Source: Treponema sp. UBA1793
GTDB taxonomy: Bacteria > Spirochaetota > Spirochaetia > Treponematales > Treponemataceae
DNA length: 64,000 nt
Assembly: GCA_002314445.1 (NCBI GenBank)
Contig: DCFX01000055.1
Span: 1-64,000 of the forward strand
Direction: 5' to 3'
Part shown: one piece after another, positions 8,462-16,172 of the stretch
Numbering within the stretch: the first letter of the stretch is position 1
How the letters are laid out: the number at the start of each line of letters is the position of its first letter
Notes under the pieces: generated by a model
Database searches by the model: none
What the model was told of the DNA's origin: nothing
The model's input: the letters and a program-made list of their open reading frames with translations, nothing else
Made by a program: the position numbers and the translations under genes

Positions 8462-8809
8462 CTAATCAGCCAGATGATCGAGCCCCTGACTTAGTATCGT
8501 GTTGACATGCGTATCAGACAGTGAGTAGATGACCGATTTTCCTTCCCGTCTGTATTTAACAAGCCTGTTTGCTTTCAGAATCCGCAGTTGATGGCTTATA
8601 GCCGACTGCGTCATGTGGAGAACGGTTGAAATGTCGTTTACAGACAGTTCCGATTCAAGCAGCGCAAAAAGAATTTTTATCCGCGTTGAATCCCCGAATA
8701 TTTTGAACAGTTCTGCAAGGTCGAACAGTGCGTCCTCATCCGGCAGCTCATCAAAGAGTCTTTTTAATGTGTTCTCGTCTTTTTCTGCATAGGCAGCTTT
8801 ATCCGGCAA
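8462..8809 (-). CDS. ArsR/SmtB-family metal-responsive repressor
   Basis: A 115-residue winged-helix repressor that releases DNA when metal binds. The core is LFKIFGDSTRIKILFALLESELSVNDISTVLHMTQSAISHQLRIL, containing the recognition helix, followed by the wing RREGKSVIYSL. The last helix reads SDTHVNTILSQGLDHL, which carries Asp and His residues spaced as in the alpha-5 zinc sites of SmtB/CzrA; an N-terminal Cys pair for Cd/Pb sensing is absent. The start is TTG (8807-8809), chosen because AGGAGG lies 5 nt before it. It is the first gene of the operon with the metal ATPase. Confidence 0.88.
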   Translation of the reverse strand: MPDKAAYAEKDENTLKRLFDELPDEDALFDLAELFKIFGDSTRIKILFALLESELSVNDISTVLHMTQSAISHQLRILKANRLVKYRREGKSVIYSLSDTHVNTILSQGLDHLAD

Positions 8810-8850
8810 GTTTTCCTCCTGTTTTCAGTGTTTTATAGTTGTTGAATATA

Positions 8851-8902
8851 CTATCATATGAACATGTGTTCATATGATAGCTGACATGATTTTTCCTGTC
8901 AA
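8851..8902 (-). promoter_or_regulatory. Promoter and 14-2-14 palindromic operator of arsR-zntA
   Basis: CTATCATATGAACA (8851-8864), two bases, then TGTTCATATGATAG (8867-8880) is a perfect 30-bp palindrome whose core matches the known ArsR/SmtB operator pattern ATATGAACA-N2-TGTTCATAT. On the minus strand the promoter reads TTGACA (8897-8902), 17 nt, TATCAT (8874-8879), so the -10 box is inside the operator. Confidence 0.88.
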
Positions 8903-8978
8903 TATGCACTCATTAAAAAGTTGTATACTATGCTCATTCGTTGACGACTTCAGGAGGCAGAAACATGTTATGGGACAT

Positions 8979-9008
8979 AAAAAAACAGGGAGCAAGACGC
9001 TCCCTGTT
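8979..9008 (-). terminator. Rho-independent terminator of the ABC exporter operon
   Basis: AACAGGGAGC (8984-8993), a 5-nt loop, and GCTCCCTGTT (8999-9008), followed on the minus strand by a T-run. It lies 27 nt after the stop of the DUF4340 gene. Confidence 0.85.
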
Positions 9009-9035
9009 CAAAATTACTATAAAAGCTGTACCTGT

Positions 9036-9935
9036 TTATTTTTTGAAATCTTCTGCCTTTTTCATATACTTACCGGCTGCATATGAACTCAACTCAAATT
9101 TATACGGACTCTCACTGCAGGTACCGTAATATTTGACATCCTTATCTTTTCCGGTTTTGTATACCGTGAGCGCGATTTTCTTTGTACCCGCTGTAATGAC
9201 CGTGACTGATTCTGGTTTTTCCGGCAGAACAAAACTGTCGTCAAGCCATGCATCCGCACTCACTGAATAGAGCGAGTCTGCCCAGCTGCTTGCTTTTTCG
9301 CTGTCTACTGCAGGTGTACCGTCTGCTGCACCCCATGATGCAGGATCTCCCGACTTGGAAACAGCAAGCGTTATACCGTCCATCGTTTCTTCTATTTTTG
9401 TGAGTTCTTCCTTCTTAGCTTCGTAAACGATTTTGCTGCGCAGATCGTCGACAGATTTTCCGAACGTTTCGTGCATGTTGCCGGAAACAAGACAGATATC
9501 CTTTCCGCCGTCTATCGTAATATAAGACTGAGAACCTGTCGACGATGCCTTTCCTACAGTAAGCGTACGAAGCGTCTTTCCTCCTGCTGAAACTGTGACG
9601 GTGATTGCTTTGCCCTTGTTGATTTCGTACCGCTCTTCAACAGCCTCATTGCCCGTCCTGCCGACAGTATTAAGAACGTTAATATCCTTTACAGCATTAA
9701 CAATTTCATCTATGCTGCTTTGCTTTGCAGGATATTTCTTTTCGCCAATTATCCAGCCGGTACCGGTTTTTGAAAGAGAAACAGAACTGCTGCCGTTCTC
9801 AATAGTGACGGCATCAAAATCGGCACTAAGGCTGATTTTTTTTACCGGACTGCGTAAAGAGGATACAAGCTGGAATACATAGATGCAGAGAAGAACTCCG
9901 CATGCTGAAAGAAGTACTATTTTTCGTTTACTCAT
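9036..9935 (-). CDS. DUF4340 domain protein of a GldG-type ABC operon
   Basis: A 299-residue protein with one N-terminal membrane helix (residues 5-24) and a large extracytoplasmic part. It has the DUF4340 pattern: WIIGEKKYPAKQSSIDEIVNAVKDINVLNTVGR, then TLTVGKASSTGSQSYI, then the later strand region with KYYGTCSESPYKFELSSYAAGKYMK. DUF4340 proteins are commonly the last gene of ABC-2/GldG operons; their function is unknown and probably structural or substrate-binding. It starts 2 nt after the preceding gene's stop and is followed by the terminator. Confidence 0.8.
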   Translation of the reverse strand: MSKRKIVLLSACGVLLCIYVFQLVSSLRSPVKKISLSADFDAVTIENGSSSVSLSKTGTGWIIGEKKYPAKQSSIDEIVNAVKDINVLNTVGRTGNEAVEERYEINKGKAITVTVSAGGKTLRTLTVGKASSTGSQSYITIDGGKDICLVSGNMHETFGKSVDDLRSKIVYEAKKEELTKIEETMDGITLAVSKSGDPASWGAADGTPAVDSEKASSWADSLYSVSADAWLDDSFVLPEKPESVTVITAGTKKIALTVYKTGKDKDVKYYGTCSESPYKFELSSYAAGKYMKKAEDFKK

Positions 9936-9937
9936 AC

Positions 9938-12001
9938 TTATTTACCTTCCTTCGCTTTTTTTGTAATGGTTCGCGTATCATCAGGATTGTATGTATCGTG
10001 AATTCTCTTTCTGCGGTTTTCGCGCATGCGCCAGATTATTAATCCTGCCAGTGCAACAAGAACGGTAAGTCCGAACTCGTTGAAGTATTTTGCCAGATAA
10101 GCAAGCAGGGTGTCTGTGTTCTTAAGCGTATTAAGCGAGAGGCCTTTCGTTCGCATCGTGCAGAGTTCTGCATTTCCGTTCATATAGTCGACGATATTGC
10201 GTGTGAACATTGCGACAGGTTCAGACCCGTTTTCATCAATGAGCTGCGAACTTGTAATCTGCGATGTCCCGGCCACGAAAATCCTTCCGCTTTGCGTACT
10301 TTGAGAAAGATGCGATTGTGCAGTAAGATTTCCTTCCTTGTTTTTGTCGGGAGCAGGATCTGACGAAAATGCGCTCTTAAATTTTCCTTCAAGCAGCACT
10401 GCAAGGTCTTCCGGTTTTTCATTTGATTTGTCGGAAGGCGGTGTCGTCATGAGCGGATTCAGCATAATGTTTTTTTCCATGAGCCATGACTTCGGAGACG
10501 ATTCTGCAAGAACGGTGACTTTTACGTCTTTATCATTCCGTGCAGCAGTCGCATCGACAGAACCAGCCTGCAGGAAAATTACGTATCCGAGATTCTTTGT
10601 GATAACGCTTTTTTGAGCAAGCTGGCTGTTCTGGAGCATGGGCGCCCAATAGAGGGACACGTTTCCGTAACTTTGTGAACGCTGTTTGTAACAGCTTTCG
10701 TCGAGTACGTAATTTTTCCCAAGCTGTACTCCATACGTGTTCAGCAGTTTTTCGAGTTTTGTTTCATTCGGAGCATATGTCGGCGATTGATAGTATCCCT
10801 GGTTTTCTTCATTGAAAGGATCGACGTAGAACATGACATTTCCGCCGCGCATGATAAACTGATCTACTTTGTACAGTTCTTCGTCGGAGAATTCTGTTTT
10901 CGGCCCGTTGATTACTATTGTTGTGATGTTTGCGGGAATAGCATCCTTCTTCAAATCGATTTCAGAGAATTCATACATGTCCGAGATAAGTGAAGAAAAA
11001 CGGGACTGCCCGTTCTGATTGTACAGGTTTTCCTCATTGTGGCCGGTAATGTATCCGATCTGCGTAGCCTTTGAAAACAGGCTCTGCAGGCTGTCGCTGA
11101 TTGATTTGTCAATGTTGTCGAGTCCGTCTATTGCATATCCGAACAGGGATCGCTGCATCGAAAGCGGGATGAGTCGGAAGTTGTCTCCATGCTCAATAAC
11201 GAGGCCAATAACGCCTGTTCCCTGCGAACCGTCTTTGTTTTTCCAGTTGATAAGCTGAAGGCCGTACTTGTCTGCGAGCAGCTGCATATCAGAAGATGCC
11301 GGATCGATTTTTTCATAATCTATGCGGTCCAGATTTTTTTTGTTAATGTTGTCGTATGCTTTCTGTACCGTCTTTTCGATGGTGTCAAACCCTGTAATCT
11401 GAAATTCTTTAAGTTTGTCAGTGACATACAGCGTCATTTTTATGCGGTCGTTTGCACCAAGTCCTGCAAGTGTATCGGACGTTGATATCATCTTGCTGAT
11501 TTTTGTAGTAAGTTTGTACTCGAATCCGTCGGAACTGGTGATACCGTCAAGCGTTTCTATCGAGTCTGCATACGAAACTACAATCCCCATGTAAGCCTGT
11601 TTAAAACCTACTTCGCTGTTTTTTACTTCCTGAATCTGTACCTGATTCAAACCGTAGTTGGAAGCAAGTGTCTGGTTTTCCTTGTTGTTCATGTCCATGA
11701 ACGAGTAGGAAAAATTCCTGTTCGCTGCACCCTTGTATTCGACAAGAATATCGCGGACGTATTGAGCCGTGTTGCTGTACGGAGACGGCAGATTGTCGCT
11801 GAAGAATACTTTGACGGAAAGAGGTTCGTTGAGCGTCTTCATCAGCTGTTTGCTTGCAGGCGACAGTGAATAGGATTGCGGCTGTGTCAGGTCAAAACGC
11901 AGAAAGGCTCTGTGCCCGACCAGGTTTGCAAGAATTAATAATATGACGAGCAATGCAAAATCGCTTGCGGGGCTTTTGAGCCAGTTAATAAATTTTTTCA
12001 T
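9938..12001 (-). CDS. GldG-like ABC-type transport system auxiliary protein
   Basis: A 687-residue protein with an N-terminal helix (about 15-32), a long extracytoplasmic domain and a C-terminal helix (about 640-660) followed by a basic cytoplasmic tail. The extracytoplasmic part begins LTQPQSYSLSPASKQLMKTLNEPLSVKVFFS, the hallmark of the GldG/IntraFlagellar-transport-52-like ABC-2 partner family. It continues with KKDAIPANITTIVINGPKTEFSDEELYKVDQFIMRGGNVMFYVDPF. In Bacteroidetes gliding such proteins act with GldA/GldF; in spirochaetes the substrate is unknown. AGGA precedes the ATG. Confidence 0.82.
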   Translation of the reverse strand: MKKFINWLKSPASDFALLVILLILANLVGHRAFLRFDLTQPQSYSLSPASKQLMKTLNEPLSVKVFFSDNLPSPYSNTAQYVRDILVEYKGAANRNFSYSFMDMNNKENQTLASNYGLNQVQIQEVKNSEVGFKQAYMGIVVSYADSIETLDGITSSDGFEYKLTTKISKMISTSDTLAGLGANDRIKMTLYVTDKLKEFQITGFDTIEKTVQKAYDNINKKNLDRIDYEKIDPASSDMQLLADKYGLQLINWKNKDGSQGTGVIGLVIEHGDNFRLIPLSMQRSLFGYAIDGLDNIDKSISDSLQSLFSKATQIGYITGHNEENLYNQNGQSRFSSLISDMYEFSEIDLKKDAIPANITTIVINGPKTEFSDEELYKVDQFIMRGGNVMFYVDPFNEENQGYYQSPTYAPNETKLEKLLNTYGVQLGKNYVLDESCYKQRSQSYGNVSLYWAPMLQNSQLAQKSVITKNLGYVIFLQAGSVDATAARNDKDVKVTVLAESSPKSWLMEKNIMLNPLMTTPPSDKSNEKPEDLAVLLEGKFKSAFSSDPAPDKNKEGNLTAQSHLSQSTQSGRIFVAGTSQITSSQLIDENGSEPVAMFTRNIVDYMNGNAELCTMRTKGLSLNTLKNTDTLLAYLAKYFNEFGLTVLVALAGLIIWRMRENRRKRIHDTYNPDDTRTITKKAKEGK

Positions 12002-12007
12002 ATCCTG

Positions 12008-12739
12008 TTATCTCCTTTCATCCTGCTGTGTAATCACAGTGAGGTAGAAGAAAAACGCCGTGATTGAAATGAAATACAGCAGGTCGCGTGTATCTATGAT
12101 GCCGCGCGAAATGGAAGTAAAGTGTGCATTCGCCGAAATGTACGAGAGAACAGTGACAATACCGGCGGGCAGGAAGACGAGAAACTGGTCGATCATGGTG
12201 AGTGCGATGCAGATTATGAATGCGGTAAAAAACGCAATAATCTGGTTTTTAGTAATTGACGATGCAAAAACGCCGATTGCAGAAAACGCGGCGCACAGGA
12301 AGAGCGCACCCAGGAAACCTCCGATAATCGGCCCGGCGTCGGGATTTCCGAAAATTACTACCGGAATAATATAGAGGACTGTGGGTGCTATCATCACTGC
12401 AGAACTCAGAAAGGCTGCAAGAAATTTACCGGTGACGACATCAGTTTCCGTAACAGGCAGTGTCATCAGCGTTTCGATGGAACCGCTCCGTTTTTCCTCG
12501 GCGAATATACGCATTGTAAGCGCCGGAATGAAAAATGAAAGCAGTATCGGCAGCAGGCTGAAATAATTGCGCAGTTCCGCACGGTTCTGCAGGAAAAATA
12601 CTGCAAAGAACAGGATTCCTGCGATGATGAGAAAGAGCCCTGTAACGATATAAGCGACAGGGCTTGTAAAGTATACGCCCAGTTCGCGTTTCATAATGAC
12701 AACAGCAGGTGACTGCTTTTTTCCAGATGTGCTGCTCAT
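12008..12739 (-). CDS. ABC-2 type permease (GldF-like)
   Basis: A 243-residue membrane protein with six predicted helices, of the ABC-2 exporter class. The family motif FAEEKRSGSIETLMTLPVTETDVVTGKF follows the second helix. Its ATG overlaps the stop of the ATPase gene by the ATGA arrangement, indicating translational coupling, and it is followed at 6 nt by the GldG-like gene. It should form the membrane pore for the neighbouring ATPase. Confidence 0.87.
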   Translation of the reverse strand: MSSTSGKKQSPAVVIMKRELGVYFTSPVAYIVTGLFLIIAGILFFAVFFLQNRAELRNYFSLLPILLSFFIPALTMRIFAEEKRSGSIETLMTLPVTETDVVTGKFLAAFLSSAVMIAPTVLYIIPVVIFGNPDAGPIIGGFLGALFLCAAFSAIGVFASSITKNQIIAFFTAFIICIALTMIDQFLVFLPAGIVTVLSYISANAHFTSISRGIIDTRDLLYFISITAFFFYLTVITQQDERR

Positions 12740-13692
12740 TTTTCTGCCTCTTTATCTGATGTGGTTAGTTCGTGGAAGACTTCTTCAAGACTGTTGCGCT
12801 GGATTGCCAGCTCATAGAGATAGCCGCCTTTTGATGCAACTGCCTTGAACAGTTCCGGCCGTACTTCTGCGGTTCCTGTAACGGAGACAATCAGCGTAAA
12901 TGTGCTGTCGTCGCCCGGTATTGATTCGCCTGGCGAAACGGCAACGCCGGCAACCCCGTCTGCTGTTTTAATTGCTGTTGCAAGTTCATGTTCATCGCAT
13001 CCGCCCGCGGTAAGCCTGACAGATGCTTTGTGGCCGTAGCGCTCACGCAGCAAATCAGTCGGACTGTCTGCAACGAGTTTTCCGCCCGAAATGATGATGA
13101 CACGGCTGCAGAGCATTTCAACTTCGCCAAGAATGTGAGTGGAAATGATGACGGTCCTTGTTTTGCCTATTTCTTTGATAAGGCTGCGGACTTCACCGAT
13201 CTGGTTAGGATCAAGGCCGCTTGTAGGTTCGTCAAGAATCAGGATTTCAGGATCGTTCATCAGTGCATGAGCCAAACCTACCCGCTGGCGGTATCCGCGG
13301 GAGAGCTCGCTGATATTTTTGTGCATGACTTCCTTTAATCCGCATTCGTTGCAGAGTTTCGGAATCTTTTCATCAGGATTTTCGTCCTGCATTTCGGCGA
13401 TATAGCGGAGATAGTCTTCAACTATCATATCGCTGTAAAGCGGTGCGGCTTCCGGCATATAGCCTATTTTCCGCTTTGACTCGACGGCAGCATCGGCAAT
13501 GTCGACGTTGTCAATTCTGATTGTTCCGTCCGACGGTTTCAGAAAGCCGGTAATCATACGCATTGTCGTTGTTTTTCCGGCACCATTCGGCCCCAGCAGA
13601 CCAACGATTTCACCTGTCGGAATCGAAAAGCTGATGTCATTTACCGCACGGAACGTCCCGTAATTTCGGGAGAGGTGCGAAACTTCAATCAT
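12736..13692 (-). CDS. ABC transporter ATP-binding protein (GldA-like)
   Basis: A 318-residue ATPase that energises the adjacent ABC-2 permease. Walker A is GPNGAGKT (34-41), the signature LSRGYRQR (130-137) replaces the canonical LSGGQ, and Walker B ILILDEPTSGLDP (150-162) with the switch His in ISTHILGE follow. About 90 C-terminal residues form an accessory domain ending LAIQRNSLEEVFHELTT, as in GldA/NatA-type proteins. It is the first gene of the four-gene operon, with GGGGG before the ATG and a promoter at 13727-13755. Confidence 0.92.
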   Translation of the reverse strand: MIEVSHLSRNYGTFRAVNDISFSIPTGEIVGLLGPNGAGKTTTMRMITGFLKPSDGTIRIDNVDIADAAVESKRKIGYMPEAAPLYSDMIVEDYLRYIAEMQDENPDEKIPKLCNECGLKEVMHKNISELSRGYRQRVGLAHALMNDPEILILDEPTSGLDPNQIGEVRSLIKEIGKTRTVIISTHILGEVEMLCSRVIIISGGKLVADSPTDLLRERYGHKASVRLTAGGCDEHELATAIKTADGVAGVAVSPGESIPGDDSTFTLIVSVTGTAEVRPELFKAVASKGGYLYELAIQRNSLEEVFHELTTSDKEAEK

Positions 13693-13726
13693 AAATATTC
13701 CCCCAATTTAAAATATAAACGTTAAA

Positions 13727-13755
13727 ACTATATATATAAGAAAAAATAATAACAA
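13727..13755 (-). promoter_or_regulatory. Promoter of the ABC exporter operon
   Basis: On the minus strand TTGTTA (13750-13755), 17 nt, TATAGT (13727-13732). It lies about 35 nt upstream of the ATPase start codon. Confidence 0.6.
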
Positions 13756-13783
13756 GAGTAGTTACGCAATAATTTATTTCATC

Positions 13784-13812
13784 TTGTTTTTTTTACCCGA
13801 AAGATGTATAGT
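13784..13812 (+). promoter_or_regulatory. Promoter of the riboswitch-controlled transporter transcript
   Basis: TTGTTT (13784-13789), 17 nt, TATAGT (13807-13812). Transcription would start near 13819, just before the 5' strand of the riboswitch P1 stem. Confidence 0.65.
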
Positions 13813-13821
13813 TAGAGTAGC

Positions 13822-13920
13822 AGTAAAGGGGGAGTAGTTTCCCTGACGAAATCAACATACCCGGTTAGAAATCCAACCTGGTTTCGTCTCTCCGGCCAGC
13901 CGGATAACAAGACCTTTTAT
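13822..13920 (+). ncRNA. yybP-ykoY family (manganese) riboswitch aptamer
   Basis: The leader contains the three conserved stretches of this class in the right order: AAAGGGGGAGTAG at 13825-13837, ATCAACATAC at 13851-13860, and ACAAGACCTTTT at 13907-13918. The first and last pair to form P1 (AAAGG with CCTTT). Between them CGAAA...TTTCG and CCGG...CCGG segments can form the internal helices. Known members of this class bind Mn2+ and turn on manganese-export or homeostasis genes. The 3' strand of P1 is also the 5' arm of the following terminator, so metal binding should prevent termination (an ON switch). The gene controlled is the transporter at 13996. Confidence 0.85.
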
Positions 13921-13963
13921 CTGAAACTTTTATCAGGAAGTCTCAGATAAAAGGTCTTTTTTT
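13909..13963 (+). terminator. Riboswitch expression-platform terminator
   Basis: AGACCTTTTATCTGA (13910-13924) pairs over 15 bp with TCAGATAAAAGGTCT (13943-13957), followed by seven T. The left arm overlaps the aptamer P1 strand, which gives mutually exclusive folds. Confidence 0.9.
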
Positions 13964-13995
13964 GAGTCTGAATGATTTTCAGAGGAGTATTATGT

Positions 13996-15348
13996 ATGGA
14001 AATAAAATGGTTCATACTTGCACTTACCGTCATTATGTATCTGCTTGTTATATGCCTGCAGAACAAAAAAGTGTGGTTTACATCGCTTGCCGCGCTTATC
14101 GTTATTGTAGCAGGGACTTTTCTGCCCGGTAGTATTTTTCCTCTTTCCGGCAGTGCAGCTGAAGCAGGTGCACAAAGTTCAGCAGGTCATTTATTTACGC
14201 TGATACATGCATGTACATCTCTTGTCAACTGGAATGTGCTCCTGATTTACGTTGGAAGTATGGCTATCGCTGCTCTTTTTATTTATTCAAAGGTGCCGGC
14301 GCGCATTGCAGATTTTATTGTAGACTCTGCTCCGAGCACGGGTATCGCCATCGTCCTTATTCTTGCAATGACAGGTATTATATCAATCTTTGTAGAAAAC
14401 GTTGCTACCGTTCTTGTTATGGCGCCAATAGCGCTTGCATTATGCAGGAAACTTAAAATCAATCCCACGTATTTTATGGTCGGGCTTGCTGTCATGTCGA
14501 ACCTGGAAGGGACGGCAACGCTTGTAGGCGATCCGCCGTCAATGATTTTTGCCAGTTACGCAGGGTATACATTCAATGACTTTTTTGTGCACGGAGGCAG
14601 GGCGTCTATCTTTTTTATGGTACAGGCAGGGATGCTTGCCGGGTGCCTGTATTTTTATGCATATTTTGCAAAACAGAAGGGAAAGGCCGAAGTTGCAAAA
14701 GAAAAAGTTATATCGTATTTTCCGACAGCACTCCTGCTTGCAATGATTTTCGGGCTGGCAGGCATATCATTCATCCGCACCGATTTCAAATATTTTTCTG
14801 GATTATATGTTGCTGCGCTCGGACTCGCAGGCGTTCTCTGGTACCGCTTTGCACAGCATAAAACAAAAAGTGAAACATGGACATTGATTAAGGAGCTTGA
14901 CTGGGAGACGATCGCCTTCCTCATCGGCATTTTCATCGTGATTGGGGCAGTTTCCGAAGCAGGGCTTCTGCAGGATTTTGCCTTGTTCCTTGCACGTATA
15001 ACAGGCGGTAATGTTTTTGCCGGTTTTGCGCTCATCCTTTGCGTGTCGATTATCATTTCGGGTTTTGTTGACAATGTTCCGTACATCATAGTCATGCTTC
15101 CTGTCGCACAGTCACTGGCGTCGCAGATTAATGTTGTGCCGGAGCTGTACATGTTTGCGCTTCTTATAGGTTCCTGTCTCGGCGGCAATCTTACACCTTT
15201 CGGTGCCAGTGCGAATATCGTTGCAATGGGAATATTGAAAAAAGAAGGGCATCCGATGAGTTTCGGAGGATGGCTCAAAATAGGAGCGCCGTTTACAGTG
15301 ATTACGACATGTGCTGCGGCACTGCTTCTTTGGTTTATCTGGGCATAA
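13996..15348 (+). CDS. ArsB/NhaD (ion transporter superfamily) permease under a manganese riboswitch
   Basis: A 450-residue membrane protein with about 11-12 helices. It carries the two internal-repeat loops of the ArsB/NhaD/CitM ion transporter superfamily: NLEGTATLVGDPPSMI (about 175-190) and GSCLGGNLTPFGASANIVAMG (about 400-420). The family includes arsenite, Na+/H+ and dicarboxylate or citrate transporters. The start is the ATG at 13996 because GAGGAG lies 8 nt before it; an in-frame ATG 24 nt upstream lacks a site. The manganese riboswitch directly upstream suggests a role in Mn2+ efflux or Mn-linked ion balance; that is inference from control, not from the protein family. It is monocistronic. 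Confidence 0.85.
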   Translation: MEIKWFILALTVIMYLLVICLQNKKVWFTSLAALIVIVAGTFLPGSIFPLSGSAAEAGAQSSAGHLFTLIHACTSLVNWNVLLIYVGSMAIAALFIYSKVPARIADFIVDSAPSTGIAIVLILAMTGIISIFVENVATVLVMAPIALALCRKLKINPTYFMVGLAVMSNLEGTATLVGDPPSMIFASYAGYTFNDFFVHGGRASIFFMVQAGMLAGCLYFYAYFAKQKGKAEVAKEKVISYFPTALLLAMIFGLAGISFIRTDFKYFSGLYVAALGLAGVLWYRFAQHKTKSETWTLIKELDWETIAFLIGIFIVIGAVSEAGLLQDFALFLARITGGNVFAGFALILCVSIIISGFVDNVPYIIVMLPVAQSLASQINVVPELYMFALLIGSCLGGNLTPFGASANIVAMGILKKEGHPMSFGGWLKIGAPFTVITTCAAALLLWFIWA

Positions 15349-15355
15349 TCACCGG

Positions 15356-15733
15356 TCAGGCGTTGATGCTGAAAAGCGCTCCCGACTGCGGTTGGGCGCC
15401 TGACAAAATGTACGGCGTGCCGTGAACCGCCTGCTGAATTTGTTTCTGGTAATTTTCGATGAGGGCGTCGACCTGTTTATCGCTTATGCTTGTTACGCTC
15501 ATTTTCGGTTTGTTTTTGATGGCAGTCAGGTGGTCAATTAATGTATTAAGTATCTGGATTTTGCTGATTGAAACTCCTGTTTCTCCATGTCTGGCTGCTA
15601 TACCTGAAATGTGATCGAATTGTGCATAAACAACAGCCATCGGGCTCACCGGTACATACAGCTTTCCTGATGAGCCACCGGAGGTAAAAGCTCCGTATGA
15701 ATACGGATTAAGATTACCCATATAAGAAATCAT
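15356..15733 (-). CDS. Hypothetical protein, 125 residues
   Basis: Not recognised. The protein begins MISYMGNLNPYSYGAFTSGGSSGKLYVPVSP, a low-complexity Gly/Ser/Tyr-rich start with no signal peptide. It then has two amphipathic helices (ISKIQILNTLIDHLTAIKNK and SDKQVDALIENYQKQIQQAV). A strong AAGGAGG site 6 nt before the ATG supports it as a real gene. It is convergent with the transporter, 7 nt between the stops. Confidence 0.65.
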   Translation of the reverse strand: MISYMGNLNPYSYGAFTSGGSSGKLYVPVSPMAVVYAQFDHISGIAARHGETGVSISKIQILNTLIDHLTAIKNKPKMSVTSISDKQVDALIENYQKQIQQAVHGTPYILSGAQPQSGALFSINA

Positions 15734-15802
15734 ACCATGCCTCCTTCTTTACAGTTTCTATTCTATATATCGGTGTATTTGAATAAAAGTTTAGTACACT
15801 TA

Positions 15803-15873
15803 TTGGAGAGAGAAACCCTCTACTTTCAAAGCCACGGACACACGCACCTGCTTTGCCCGTGCTCTCTCTCCAA
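15803..15873. repeat. 10-bp inverted repeat in the gene-free stretch 15734-16172
   Basis: TTGGAGAGAG (15803-15812) and CTCTCTCCAA (15864-15873) are exact complements 51 nt apart. With the larger palindrome at 15983-16084 this is all that is seen in the 439-nt space before the NYN gene. Confidence 0.45.
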
Positions 15874-15982
15874 ACCTCTTACTTTTCCAAGCATGACCAG
15901 GGGACACCCCTGGATCCCGTTGTTTGTTCTCAAAAACGTTGTTTATTATTTTGTAACATTTGAAAAAAACTGCATGCCGCGC

Positions 15983-16084
15983 GTAAAAGAGAATGCGGAG
16001 CAGAAAATAAGCCCGCGGGCGACCCTGAGCGAAGCGAAGTTGGAGCTTAAGCGGATTATTTTCTGCGGGAGCATTCTCTTTTAC
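15983..16084. repeat. 102-nt interrupted palindrome
   Basis: GTAAAAGAGAATGC (15983-15996) pairs with GCATTCTCTTTTAC (16071-16084), then a 3/4-nt internal loop, then GCAGAAAATAA (16000-16010) pairs with TTATTTTCTGC (16056-16066). The 45-nt interior holds GCCCGCGGGC and a TGAGCGAAGCGAAG motif. This looks like a mobile or REP-type palindromic unit or a structured RNA. No T-run follows. Confidence 0.6.
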
Positions 16085-16136
16085 AAATGCACGACAATAC
16101 TTTTTTCTGGAAGTCCTGTGAATAATAAACGTACGC

Positions 16137-16165
16137 TTTTATTTGGTCTCGCAGTATGTTATAGT
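16137..16165 (+). promoter_or_regulatory. Extended -10 promoter, leaderless start of the NYN gene
   Basis: TG-T-TATAGT (16157-16165), with a weak TTTTAT 17 nt further up. Seven bases separate the -10 box from the ATG at 16173 and there is no Shine-Dalgarno sequence. Confidence 0.55.
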
Positions 16166-16172
16166 AATAACT

